From contig NC_035177.2 of assembly GCF_001659605.2 (NCBI RefSeq), positions 1,116,611-1,180,610 of the forward strand: a DNA stretch of 64,000 bases. The letters run 5' to 3'. The stretch is from Manihot esculenta. Taxonomy: Eukaryota > Streptophyta > Magnoliopsida > Malpighiales > Euphorbiaceae. Positions 33,552 to 44,200 of the stretch are shown piece after piece. Position 1 is the stretch's first letter. Every line of letters starts with the position of its first letter. Both the position numbers and the translations under genes were made by a program. The notes beneath the pieces were generated by a model. The model ran no database searches and was not told the DNA's origin. It saw nothing but the letters and a program-made list of their open reading frames with translations.

Positions 33552-36020
33552 GGAATATTATTTCAGTTTCTGTTTTGGACGATGAAGGTTTTTCATTTCT
33601 CATTAAGAATAAGAAATGCTCCATTAATAAAGATGATTTGCTTTATTGTATTGCAAATTCATATGATGGCCATTATGTCCTTAATCTAGATGATTCTAGA
33701 GACAACAATATCTATAACATAATTTCTAAGAAAATTAAGCCAAATGAGTTAAATCCAATATATTTATGGCACTATCGTCTTAGTCATATAAATGAGAATC
33801 GCATATCTAAGCTCCATAAGTATGGTTTATTAGATTCATTTGATTTTGAATCATTTGAAAATTGTGGATCTTGTTTGCTTGGTAAGATGACAAAGAATCC
33901 TTTTACTGGACAAGGTCAAAGGGCTTCAGACGTATTGGGCTTAGTACATACAGATGTATGTGGCCCACTAAGCATTAGTGCCAGGGGAGGTTATCAGTAC
34001 TTCATTACATTCACTGATGATTTCAGTAGGTATGACTATGTCTACCTAATGAAGCATAAGTATGAATTTTTGAAATGTTTAGAACTTTTCAAAATGAAGT
34101 ACAAAATCAACTTGGTAGAACTATTAAGATGCTTCGATCTGATCGAGGTGGTGAATATTTGAGCCAAGAGTTTGATGAACATCTTAGAAACTGTGGAATT
34201 GTTTGACAATTGACTCCTCTAGGAACTCCACAATGGAATGGTGTTTCTGAAAGGAGAAATCAAACTTTATTAGATATGGTTCGATCTATGATGAGACAAA
34301 CAAATCTCCCTTTATCATTTTGGGGTTATGCCTTGGAAACAGCTGCATTCATTTTAAATCGAGTACCATCGAAAGCGGTTGAAAAGACACCATATGAGTT
34401 ATGGACTGGCAAAATGCCCAGTTTGTCTTTCCTTAAGATTTGGGGTTGTGAGGCTTATGTGAAATGCTCAAATAAGCTAGCTCCAAAATCTATCAAGTGC
34501 AATTTTGTGGGGTATCCTAAGAAAACCAAAGGATACTATATCTATATTCCCTCAGAGAACAAAGTGTTTGTTGCTCGAAATGATACCTTTTTAGAAAAGG
34601 AATTTATCTCTCAGAGATTCAGTGGGAGTACAGTGCGACTTGAGGAAACTCAAGAACCACAAGAGAGCATTGAACCGCTGGTAGAACCACTTCTAGAACC
34701 ACAAACAGTTGTGGAAACTGAAAGGGTGACACAAGTCCCACGCAGATCTGATAGGACACGTTATCAGCATGAGAGATATGGATTTCTCATGACTGACAGT
34801 CGTGAACTTTTGCTCGAGGATATGTACATGACACAACCTAAGGGTTTTGTAATCCCTGAGAATTTTGGAAAGATTTGCAAGCTTCAGAGATCCATTTATG
34901 GATTGAAGCAAGCTTCTCGGAGCTAGAATCTTCGTTTTGATGAAACAATCAGGGACTTTGGATTCATAAAAAATGAAGATAAACCTTGGGTTTACAAGAT
35001 GGTTAGTGGGAGTGCAGTTATGTTTCTAGTCCTATATGTGGATGACATATTACTCATTGGAAATGATATCCCTACCATGCTAAAGGTTAAGACTTGGTTA
35101 GGGAATTCTTTTTCAATGAAGGACTTAGGTGAGGCCGCATATATCCTCTGTATTAAGATCTATAGGAATAGATCTAAGAGGATAATTGGTCTGAGTCAAA
35201 GTACTTATATTGACAAAGTGCTGAAAAGGTTCAGCATGTAAGATTCAAAAGAGGATTCTTGCCCATATCTCATGGTATTCATCTCAGCAAGAATCAATGT
35301 CCTATGACATCTGATGAGCGAGAACGAATGAATAAGATTCCTTATGCTTCTGCTATTGGATCTATCATGTATGCCATTCTATGTACTAGACCAGACGTCT
35401 CATATGCCTTGAGCACAACAAGCAGATATTAAGCAGATCCCGGTGAAAGTCACTGGACAGCTGTTAAGAATATCCTAAAGTACCTTAGAAGGACTAAGGA
35501 TGCATTCCTAGTTTATGAAGGATTGGAAGACGAGCTAGTTGTAAGTGGTTACACAGATGCTAGTTTCCAAACCGACATAGATGACTTCAGATCGCAGTTA
35601 GGATTCGTATTCACTTTAAATAGTGGAGTTGTTAGTTGGAAAAGTTCCAAGCAGAGCACTATAGCAGATTTTACAATAGAAGCTGAGTATATAGCAGTAT
35701 CAGATGCAGCTAAAGAGGCAATCTGGATGAAGAAGTTCATCACAGAGTTGGGAGTGGTTCCCAGCATTGCAAAACCTATGGACCTTTATTGTGATAATAA
35801 TAGTGCCATAGCACAGGCAAAGGAGCCCAGATCTCATCAGAGATCTAAGCACATACTCAGGCGATATTACCTTATTCGAGAGATCATTGATAGAAGAGAT
35901 ATCAAAATATGCAAAGTAGACACAAATGACAACATTGCAAATCCACTGACCAAGCCTCTTTCACAGGTCAAGCATGATCAGCACACTAGGTCTATGGGTA
36001 TTAGATACTTATATGATTAG
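33552..36020 (+). pseudogene. pol: Copia element C integrase, RT and RNase H
   Basis: It resumes after element D. Integrase: GAG pre-integrase region ('LWHYRLSHINENRI'), core (HTDVCGP, then TDDFSRY) and the GTPQWNGVSERR motif at about 34219. A frame change lies near 34100 and a TGA at about 34204. RT: the copia 'YGLKQAS' at about 34900, TAG at 34924, and catalytic YVDD at about 35035-35046. About 60-70 codons expected between the integrase-RT linker and 'YMTQPKGF' are absent. A frameshift falls at about 35240. RNase H (35523-36020) is open, with 'YTDASF' and 'AEYIA'. It is not functional. Confidence 0.87.
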
Positions 36021-36029
36021 GCCTAGTGC

Positions 36030-36039
36030 AAGTGGGAGA
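36030..36039 (+). other. Polypurine tract of copia element C
   Basis: AAGTGGGAGA ends one base before the 3' LTR and is the usual copia plus-strand primer. Confidence 0.75.
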
Positions 36040-36040
36040 T

Positions 36041-37580
36041 TGTTAGTGTATATGCCCTAGGCCATTATCTTGGACCTTTTTGTATGTCGTTTTGGTTATT
36101 AATAAAAGAGGTTTTTATCATTATTATTTGTTTGCATGTTACATAATAATGATTATTATCCCTGATTACTTATTTTTATGTTGATAATAATAAAATATAA
36201 CTGGTATGATTATTGATTGATAATCATGAGATGATTATGTATATGTTGATATAATTCAATAATCATAAATACTTGTTAGAGAATAAAGTATTGGATGAAC
36301 CTGCATTGAGATCACTACATGGGTCATTGTCATAAGTGAATCTCAAAGTAGTTATGTCTTAATCCTTTGACTTGAGATTGTCATAGTTTCCAACATAAGG
36401 ACTGTTATGTTTTGACATAACCAAACGTTGTTTTTAATCGGACAATCATAAATATTATGATTGAGCATGATAGAAATTATGTAGAGGATAATGAACAATC
36501 AAGATAGGATTTGTCCCTCTCTTTGAGAGAGATATCTTCTGGCCCCCTCGATAAGTGAGACTGAGAAATGCATGGCCGTGCTCAAATGAATTGATAGTGT
36601 GATCAATATCATTTGAATTTATCAGTCTACTTAGAGATCGAGAAATCATAAGTTTGAACATTATAAGTTTGACATTGACCATGACTTATGTTCAAACTAG
36701 ATATCGTGTGACAAATGGATTAATTCATGTTCTATTTATTAGGTTTTATTGGACTATTGATCCTCATATTAGTTGGGTAGTCATAATGTCTTGCTAGAGG
36801 CCACTTATGACTTATGAGCCTTGTGGGATTGGACCTATTGCCAATTAATGTGAACCTATTGGGTCACACACAAAAGAACGTTGTTGATGTGCTATGTCAT
36901 ATTAATGGGCTAAAAGCCCAAAGTCCATTAATATAATTAATAATAATAAAGTGTTATTATTATTAATCATTAATATAATTAATAACAATAATAAAGTGTT
37001 ATTATTATTGATATTAATTATTAATATAATTAATAATAATAAAGTGTTATTATTATTAATTATTTATTATTATAAGATAATAATATTTAAAAGATCTGCA
37101 GTCTATCTGTAACTGTTACAGATAAAGGACTCTATCACATAAAGATATTTGAGTATCTGCGAGATTGTGATAGTGGGTTCTGAACATAACTCTTTTGGGA
37201 AAAGAGTAGCACAACTCTTTTAGGAAAACAAAAAGACTGAAACATATAAATACTCTTTCTACTAAGAGAGTGTTGATGACAGTTTTTAGAAAATTCAGTC
37301 TAATCGCTGCAGATTGTAGAGCACATAATCTATCCATCCTTGAGAGAGCTAGCACTCTAGAAGGATAGAAGACGTTTATGTGGATACCATTGAGGGTGTT
37401 CGTTTGAAAAGGCAGCACCATCAGTCCGGCATTGTATCTTCTTGACGAGATTAACAGGTTAGTCTCATAACCATCTTTTGAATTAAACGAAGCACTCAGA
37501 TTATAGGAAAGGAAATCAACAGAGAAATTTTATTTTTTCGCTGCGCCTTTAGGTTGCACTAATCTCGGGATTTTCCAACA
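36041..37580 (+). repeat. 3' LTR of copia element C (1540 bp)
   Basis: TGTTAGTGTATATGCCC .. TTTTCCAACA, followed by GCTCT. It contains ~530 bp absent from the 5' LTR. That part includes an AT-rich array with three copies of 'TTAATATAATTAATAA .. AAAGTGTTATTATTATT' (about 36928-37080), each able to fold into an AATAATAA/TTATTATT hairpin. Confidence 0.9.
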
Positions 37581-37585
37581 GCTCT

Positions 37586-37657
37586 AGTTTCTATAGTGTC
37601 AGATAGGGGACCCCAATTTACCTCCAAGTTTTGATGGAGTCTGCAAAATGCTATGGG
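37586..37657 (+). pseudogene. Element A integrase, last piece
   Basis: It resumes in the integrase core ('[14 protein letters not shown]', then TGA in place of TGG at about 37633) and matches the intact polyprotein up to 'QNAMG'. It then breaks off at 37657 into unrelated sequence. No target duplication or LTR tip marks this break, so it is a deletion or illegitimate junction. Confidence 0.85.
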
Positions 37658-39029
37658 CCACCGTCTCTTGAAGTTCTGCTTCTAGTTCAGCAATCCTAAT
37701 AGAGGCAGTCCAGTTCTCCTCAACTTGAGACTGCAGCTCCTAGACTTGGTGCTGAAGCATGGCCACTTGATCTTCATTTGTCTTTGCCTGATTCTCGAGG
37801 ACTGACTTTGAGGCTTTTGCCTGGTCCAGGTCTGCCTGGTGCTTGTCAACAAACTTTAACATCTACTTCATGGTACCATCCACTTCAGCAATCCAAGGCT
37901 TCAGCTTCGAGCACTCCTCTTGCAGAAGACCTTTGTTTATCTCTTACACCCCGAACTCTCACCTCAGAGCCTTATTCCACTCCTTGGCCATGTAGGCACA
38001 GAGAGCACTCTCCATCGCAGAGTGGGTAATGTTATCATAGAGATTGTCAATCTCGACAGCATTCAGGCGATGACGATCTATGGGCCTTAGGGCATTCTTT
38101 GCAATAAGGACAAATAGATGAGGCTCTTCAAAAAGGGAGGTAGTATGAGTCAGAGCCAACGCTTGATGCTGGATGCCTCGAGGCTATGATGCTTCAACAC
38201 TAGCCTCATAAATAGGGAATGCCGTAGGAGTATCCCTAAAAGAAGAATCGAGCTGAGAGGGGGTTGTTTCCTCTATCGTAGGTGGAGGAGGGGGAGGAGG
38301 AAGCATGATTATCTCCTCTGCCTGGTGAGCCCATTTGAGAGGTGGACCAGATGCTTCAGCAATAGCTTTGCCCTTCTAGACAACATGAGCCACCTCAGCA
38401 AACTTGTTCTTCTTTTCAGCCATATCTGCATAGAACAATACCTAAGTAAGTAAGGCCGTTCTAAAAGTGAAAAAAAAAAACTGGAAAGAAAAAGTACTCT
38501 ACTCTGAAGCACGAGAAGTGTTTTCCTAAGGGCTATGTAGATTGGGTAGGTGAGGAGCCCGAGCCTGTTCCACCTAAGAATGCTCTGCTAGGACAAGATG
38601 GCATTCCTCACCGCCACGTTGATGTCCACCCTTTGGGTTGTAGCCATCCTCTAGAGAAAGGACAAAGCCTTTTCCTCATCCCTTTGCCGCTGGACCCATC
38701 TTTTCTCAGCTCCACATATTCGGTTCAGCTGGTACGAAGAAGACCAAAACCCCCGGATACTCTGTGACAGAGGATAAAAAGCTTGTTCTTCTAGTGCTAA
38801 GGATGAGAGTATCCTGTCGAAGAGTGTTTGGCGTTTCTTCCCAGTAAAGAACCAGAATTCTTCATTCTTTCACATACCCAACTGGTATAGTTGAGAGAAA
38901 AGTGCTATGCTCGGCTCAATATTATTGTTGAAACAAACAAATCAGAATGCCACCAAAATTCTCCAGCTATTGGAGCGCAGTTGGGCGACCGACAGCCGGT
39001 GAAAGCGGAGGACTTTAGTAAAAAATAGG
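37658..39029 (-). pseudogene. Decayed minus-strand gene like the plant 'putative gypsy-type transposon' (Transposase_28) family
   Basis: Read on the minus strand, a first exon-like part (about 39020-38520) encodes 'NNIEPSIALFSQLYQLGM', a stop, 'KNEEFWFFTGKK' and a region rich in Leu/Trp/Phe. This recalls the plant gag-like proteins filed under PF04195. An intron-like gap ends in CTATGCAG before ATG 38423-38421 (MAEKKNKFAEVAHVV). Then follow a Pro-rich run (LPPPPPPPTIEE, about 38305-38275) and a coiled-coil-like region (about 37900-37660: 'QAKASKSVLENQAKTNEDQV'). Several stops interrupt it. The family name is from memory of its layout and could be wrong; the coding strand and decay are clear. 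Confidence 0.5.
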
Positions 39030-40675
39030 TGATAGAGCATATTTTAGTCCATATTATCATGATCTTATTGATGTTTATTTACACCTTTTCTACCTAATTT
39101 TATGGTTTTAATCATGTTTTGCAGATATTAGGTGTAAAGAGACAATCCAGAGAAAATGCCCTTAAAAATACCAAGAATTGCCAAAAACAGAAAAGTCACC
39201 TTCGGAAGCACCTTTGAAAGCCAAAAGTGGCCTCCAGATCCGAAACTCCACCACCTTCAGAAGCACCTTCGGAAGCCGAAAGTCAAGTCTAGAGCCGAAA
39301 CTCAACCACCTTCGGAAGCACCTTCGGAAGCCAAAAGTCACCCACCTTTAGAAGCACTTTCAGAAGCCGAAAGTCTGGTCCAGAGTCGAAAGTCCAGCCT
39401 CCGAAACTAAGCTTAGGCGGCCGAAAGTCCCCCCGAACTTCCTCTTCCTTATTCAAGAAGCCAAATCTTGAAGATCACATGTTTTCCACTTCATGCCATG
39501 CACATTCAAAATTCAAAACAAGGCTCCACCTTCCTCTTTAGTGCATGAAGAAGACTTCTTGGACACACCTTGGGCAACAATTAAAAGACCAAAAAGTCCT
39601 TGCAACTTCACCTAGAAGGCACATACAAGACCAAGGGCACTTTGGGCAATCTTTAAAAGATGCATGGACACCCAAGAAACCCTAGGTAGCCTCTCAACAC
39701 CTATTTAAAGGCCTCAAGAACACAAGAAGAAGGAGAATTCAACTCCTCCAAGGTTCGGCCAAGGCTCTCTAAGGCTTCTCCCCTTTGGTTCTTCATCTTC
39801 TTGCTTTCTTTTCTTTTATTTTCTGTTTTACTTCAGCCATGAGTGGCTGAAACCCCTATTTCTAGTTGAAGTTTGATTGAAACTAAGGTTGTTTAAAGGG
39901 TTGTGAGATCTGAACATAAAGTGTTTGCTTTTGGTTTGATTCAATATTCATGCAATTGTGTGCTTAATTCTAAGATTGCTTTGTTGTTTTGATCAAATTG
40001 GCCACTTGATTCTTGATTGTAAAGTTAATTGATTATTAGTTGGGATATTTGTTAGTCCGTAATTGCTGGAAATATTCTAACCTAAGAACACTTGGTGTAA
40101 AAACTAAGGAATTGTATGATCTAGCACAGGATTGGATCTCTCTCATTCTTTATGCAATTGACAATTGTTTTGATGCCTAAGGCCCAAGGACGTTCCTTGG
40201 TAATTTGTTAATTAGTAATTGATTAGAGGATGTTCCCTAATTGATTTAATCATAAGGAGAGACATGGTGGTGAGAAGCGTTTTCCACCTCCATAACTAAT
40301 CTATTGAACCAATCAAGAAGAACATAAGTTTCAATGATCAACCCAAACAACCAAAGTGGATCCATATCTTCAACTAGACCTTTCTCATATTGATTTCCTC
40401 TTTTATTTTAATTACTTGCTGTTTTAATTGCTTTCAATAGTTGTTAGATAAATCAATCTCAAACCCCCCCTTTTTACTTTTATTGCACTTTACTTTCATT
40501 CAGCTTTCAATTACTTGCTTTCAATTGTGTTTTCAATTAGTTCTCTTGATCTTGATTGAGAAAAATAAATAGGTAATCAATTCTCTGTGGATTCGATCCT
40601 TCACCACTATCTGCAGTTGTAAATTATTGATAACTAAGAAGGTTATTTTTGACCGGCTTCGACAACCGCGAGTCA
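39030..40675 (+). repeat. 5' LTR of Athila-type element F (~1.65 kb)
   Basis: It begins TGATAGAGCATATTTTAG and ends about GCGAGTCA, five bases before the primer site. The end is assigned from the primer site because no 3' LTR is left to compare. At 39190-39435 it carries a degenerate repeat with units such as CACCTTCGGAAGCCGAAAGTC and AGAGCCGAAACTCA. A TATA-like TATTTAAAG lies at 39702-39710. The 254-bp ORF over the repeat is a by-product. Confidence 0.78.
39702..39710 (+). promoter_or_regulatory. TATA-like box of Athila-type LTR
   Basis: ACCTATTTAAAGGCC lies about 270 bases downstream of the last iteron. No other TATA-like box stands out nearby. Confidence 0.5.
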
Positions 40676-40680
40676 AAAAT

Positions 40681-40699
40681 TGGACCCGTTGTCGGGGAA
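40681..40699 (+). other. Primer-binding site of element F
   Basis: TGGACCCGTTGTCGGGGAA resembles the TGGCGCCGTTGCCGGGG primer site usual in Athila/Tat elements, with three changes. Confidence 0.75.
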
Positions 40700-40726
40700 T
40701 TGATTTTACTTGTTTATTTTTCTTTC

Positions 40727-41846
40727 ATGACCAGATCTGAACACAGGGACACTCTGCCCTTTGATCCAGAAATTAAACGCACCCTCAGAAGATTAGGAAA
40801 GCAAGCTACCGAGCATTCTGCCCAACCTTCGACCGCCGAAACTCATCAACATTCAGCCGCCGAACCTTCTCTTCTCCAGCCGCCGAACGTCTCACCAATG
40901 GCACAGTCACCATCGCAAATCTGAATCATGGATGAGGTAAGTAGATCCGATCTTTCTTTTCTGACATCTTTTATGAAAGATTTTGCCATAGGACTAGTTC
41001 AACAGGTTCAAGCACCTCAGCCACTGTAGGATCTGTGGATATGTGGGACACCTAACTTTCCAATGTCCTACACTTTATGAGGATTACCAACCATTACATA
41101 CATATGGAGGATTCTACGAACAACCTATACATGATCCATACTATAATACATACAATTAAAATTGGGGAGACCATCCAGACTCTAGTTATGCAGAGGCTAA
41201 CGACTACTAGGATTGTCAGCACCTTGAAAAGATGATGGAAACAATGGTAAGTTCCATGCAAAGCCTGCGACAAGACATAGGACAACTGGCTGCATCCATG
41301 AGCAAATCTGAATCGCAAGGTAAGCTCCCTTCTCAAACTGAAACTAATCCTAGACAAAATGTGAGTGCCATCACTTTGAGAAGTGGAAAAGAACTTTAAG
41401 ATGCTAGTTATGAGCAAGAAAAGCAAGTTGCACAAGAACCAATTGATTCAGAAGCCTCTCCAGCGCAATCTGAAACACCACCTGCACAAAAGACTGATCC
41501 AAAGGTATGTTTTCACATTCCACCTCCTTTTCCAAAAAGATTTGAAATAACACAAAAAGAGAAGGAAGAAAAGGAGATTCTTGAGACTTTCAGAAAAGTG
41601 GAAATCAACATACCACTGCTAGATGCTGTTAAGCAAATTCCAAGGTACGCAAAATTTTTGAAAGAGTTGTGTACCAATAGAAGAAAGCTAGCTGCAAGAG
41701 AAAAAGTAAGTGTGGGTGAAGTTGTCAGAGCTGTTATTAAAAGAGAACTCCCTACTAAATGCACAGACAAAGGTATGTTTGCTATCTCTTGCAAAATTGA
41801 GAATGTTGGAATAAGAAAGCCATGTGTGATCTTGGTGCATCCATAA
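40727..41846 (+). pseudogene. Element F gag remnants
   Basis: ATG 40727 starts MTRSEHRDTLPFDPEIKRTL, an Athila-like Gag N-terminus, and stops at 40924. The following capsid domain is missing. A zinc-knuckle relic ('CGYVGHLTFQCP', about 41030-41070) and the Gag C-terminus ('AITLRSGKEL' at about 41368, 'FPKRFE', 'VEINIPLLDAVKQIPRYAKFLKEL') remain, with stops and a frame change near 41815. Three iteron variants (CGACCGCCGAA, CAGCCGCCGAA, CAGCCGCCGAA) sit inside the first open part at 40830-40890. Confidence 0.8.
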
Positions 41847-42421
41847 ATGTCATGCCTCTCTCCATCTATAAATCTCTGAATGCATGTGCACTAAAAGACA
41901 CAAGAGTTGTGATTCAATTAGCTGATAGATCTGTGGTATACCCCATAGGTGTTCTAGAAGATGTGTTAGTTCAAGTAGATGAACTTGTCTTTCCTGCTGA
42001 CTTTTATGTCATTGATACTAAGGAAGATAGTTGCAATACTAGTTCTGATATCCTTCTTGGACGTCCCTTCTTAAGTACTGCTAGAACTAAAATTGATGTG
42101 CATGATGGTACTTTGACCATGAAATTTGAAGGGGAAGTAATTAAGTTTAATGTCTATGATGCCATGAAATATCCACATGATATGTCCCCTGTTTATGGTC
42201 TTGATATTATCGACTGTTTGAGCCAGAAAATTTTTTATGAAAATCAAGATGATATTCTTAATAGTGATTTCTGCAAAGATACTGATCAGATTGAAAGCCA
42301 GAAAGAGCCAAAACTTAAAGAAACAGTCTGTAGCATCCAACAGATTGATGTTGCGCAGATTGAAGACATTCGGCCGCCGAATACAGACCACTTTCGGCCG
42401 CCGAATCTAACTGCCTTTTAG
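41822..42421 (+). pseudogene. Element F aspartic protease and spacer
   Basis: MCDLGASINVMPLSIYKS carries the Athila-type protease motif (DLGAS, Asp codon 41828-41830), followed by 'DILLGRPFLSTA'. After the protease comes a spacer with two perfect TTCGGCCGCCGAA copies in the open frame (translated 'IRPPN' and 'FRPPN', 42365-42410) and a stop at 42419. Two more copies follow at about 42495-42535. The N-terminal frame joins that of Gag by a 1-base shift. Confidence 0.82.
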
Positions 42422-44200
42422 ACACCAAATCTTTTCCCTCAGACCCCAGCACAGACTGAAGCCATGATCTCTCGGTCTCCGAACTCAACTGACTTTCGGC
42501 CGCCGAATACAGACATCCTTCGGCCGCCGAACCATGTTCCACAGACTCCAACACAAGCAAGCTCTTCCAGTCCTCCTTTGCAATCAAGCTAGAAAGTACC
42601 AGAATCAGATCTGAAGCCTCTTCTAGATCATCTGAAATACATGTACCTAGGAGCTAATAAAACACTACCAGTAATAGTGTCCAATAAATTGAGTCAACAT
42701 GAAGAAGCAAGCCTCTTGAAAGTACTACAAAAGCATAAAGGAGCCATAGGGTGGACCATAGATGATATCAAAGGTATTTCTCCTTCCACATGCATGCATA
42801 GAATACACATGGAGGATGAATGCAAGCCAGTCAGAGATGCTCAAAGAAGACTGAATCCACCTATGATGGAAGTAGTAAAGAAAGAAATAGTCAAGCTCCT
42901 TGATGCAGGTATCATATACCCAATCTCCAATAGCAAATGGGTGAGTCCTGTACATGTAGTCCCCAAGAAAACTGGGATTACTATTGTACCAAATGCTGAA
43001 GGAGAACTTGTTCCCATAAGAGTTCAGAATGGATGGAGAGTATGCATGGACTATAGAAAGCTAAAAGCTGCCACGAGGAAAGACCACTTCCCACTACCAT
43101 TCATTGATCAGATGCTAGAGAGGCTTGCAGGTAAGTCCCATTATTGTTGTCTTGATGGATATTCAGGTTTTTATCAAATTCCAATTGCTCCAGAAGACCA
43201 AGAGAAAACCACCTTCACTTGCCCTTTTGGTACTTTTGCCTTTAGAAGAATGCCATTTGGGCTATGCAATGCACCTGCCACCTTTCAGTGATGCATGATG
43301 AGCATATTCTCTGACTATGTGGGTAAGACAATTGAAGTATTCATGGATGATTTCACAGTACATGGTAACTCTTTTGAGGAATGCCTTGCTAATTTAGAAA
43401 AGATCCTACAGAGATGCCTTGAATCTAACCTTGTGCTTAATTATGAAAAATGTCACTTTATGGTTAATCAAGGTATGGTTTTAGAACATGTTGTTTCAGC
43501 TAAAGGGATTGAAGTGGACAAGGCCAAGGTAGACACAATTAAAAATCTGCCTAACCCTACAAATGTTAAAGACATCCGTTCCTTCCTTGGACATGCAGGA
43601 TTCTACAGAAGATTCATAAAAGACTTTTCCAAAATCACACAGCCATTATGTAGATTGCTTCAACAAGATGTTACATTTGATTTTGATGCAGATTGCAAAA
43701 GAGCATTTGATCTGATTAAAGAATTGCTTGTGACTGCCCCAATTATTCAAGCACCTGATTGGAACTTGCCATTTGAAATCATGTGTGATGCAAGTAATTA
43801 TGCAGTGGGAGCAGTCTTGGGGCAACGTGTGGGAAACTCACCCCACGTCATTCACTACGCCTCTCGCACTTTGGATGCCATACAAAGCAACTACACAACA
43901 ACAGAAAAAGAGCTCTTAGCTGTTGTGTTTGCCTTAGAGAAATTCAGACCATATCTTTTGGGAACCAAAGTCATTGTTTATTCTGACCATGCAGCTTTGT
44001 GATATCTGATCAAGAAAAAGGAAGCCAAACCAAGACTCATTAGGTGGATTCTTCTCCTACAAGAGTTTGATCTGGAAATAAGAGACAAGAAAGGGAAAGA
44101 AAATCTTGTAGCTGACCATCTCAGCCGGCTTCCATCTAGCTCTACACCTTGTCCAATCAAAGAAGAGTTCCCATACGAACATTTGTTCGTCACTCATTCA
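42422..44200 (+). pseudogene. Element F reverse transcriptase and RNase H
   Basis: RT is open at 42641-43291 (motifs 'LDAGIIYPISNSKWVSPVHVVPKK' shortened here to SNSKWVSPV, 'VCMDYRKLKAATRKDHFP', 'GFYQIPIAPEDQEKTTF'). It stops at TGA 43289-43291, where an Arg codon is expected. It reopens at 43295 with the catalytic FMDDF (Asp-Asp codons 43346-43351) and runs through RNase H ('CDASNYAVGAVLGQ', 'TTTEKELLAVV') to TGA 44000-44002, then '[10 protein letters not shown]' to about 44200. The stop at 44000 replaces CGA. Integrase should follow but is absent. Confidence 0.88.

Larger units (their letters stand above)
17941..37580 (+). mobile_element. Element C: Ty1/copia retrotransposon inserted in integrase of A, itself split by element D
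   Basis: LTRs at 17941-18952 and 36041-37580 both begin TGTTAGTGTATATGCCC and end CAACA. The target duplication GCTCT lies at 17936-17940 and 37581-37585. The order inside is primer site, leader, gag with zinc knuckle, protease, [element D 21419-33551], integrase, RT, RNase H. Integrase before RT is diagnostic of copia. Its LTRs differ at about 40 positions over the ~1.0 kb they share by eye. Gag and pol carry several stops, and an N-terminal part of RT is missing. Confidence 0.93.
117..37657 (+). mobile_element. Element A: old, 3'-truncated Tekay-like Ty3/gypsy retrotransposon, host of most insertions
   Basis: The 5' LTR (117-2338), Met-tRNA primer site and leader are followed by gag and pol pieces at 2610-2790, 5451-6351, 8649-8819, 14975-17940 and 37586-37657. 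Rejoining these pieces on paper follows the gag-protease-RT-integrase order of intact element I, with no missing block at the insertion points. The element carries many stops and frameshifts. Homology ends inside integrase at about 37657, so its 3' third and 3' LTR are gone. It is the oldest layer because B, C and two solo LTRs lie in it with their own target duplications. Confidence 0.88.

Noticed and set aside
39156..39410. 84-codon ORF in the Athila-type LTR
   Set aside because: It is made of the degenerate TTCGGAAGC repeat and lies upstream of the TATA-like box.
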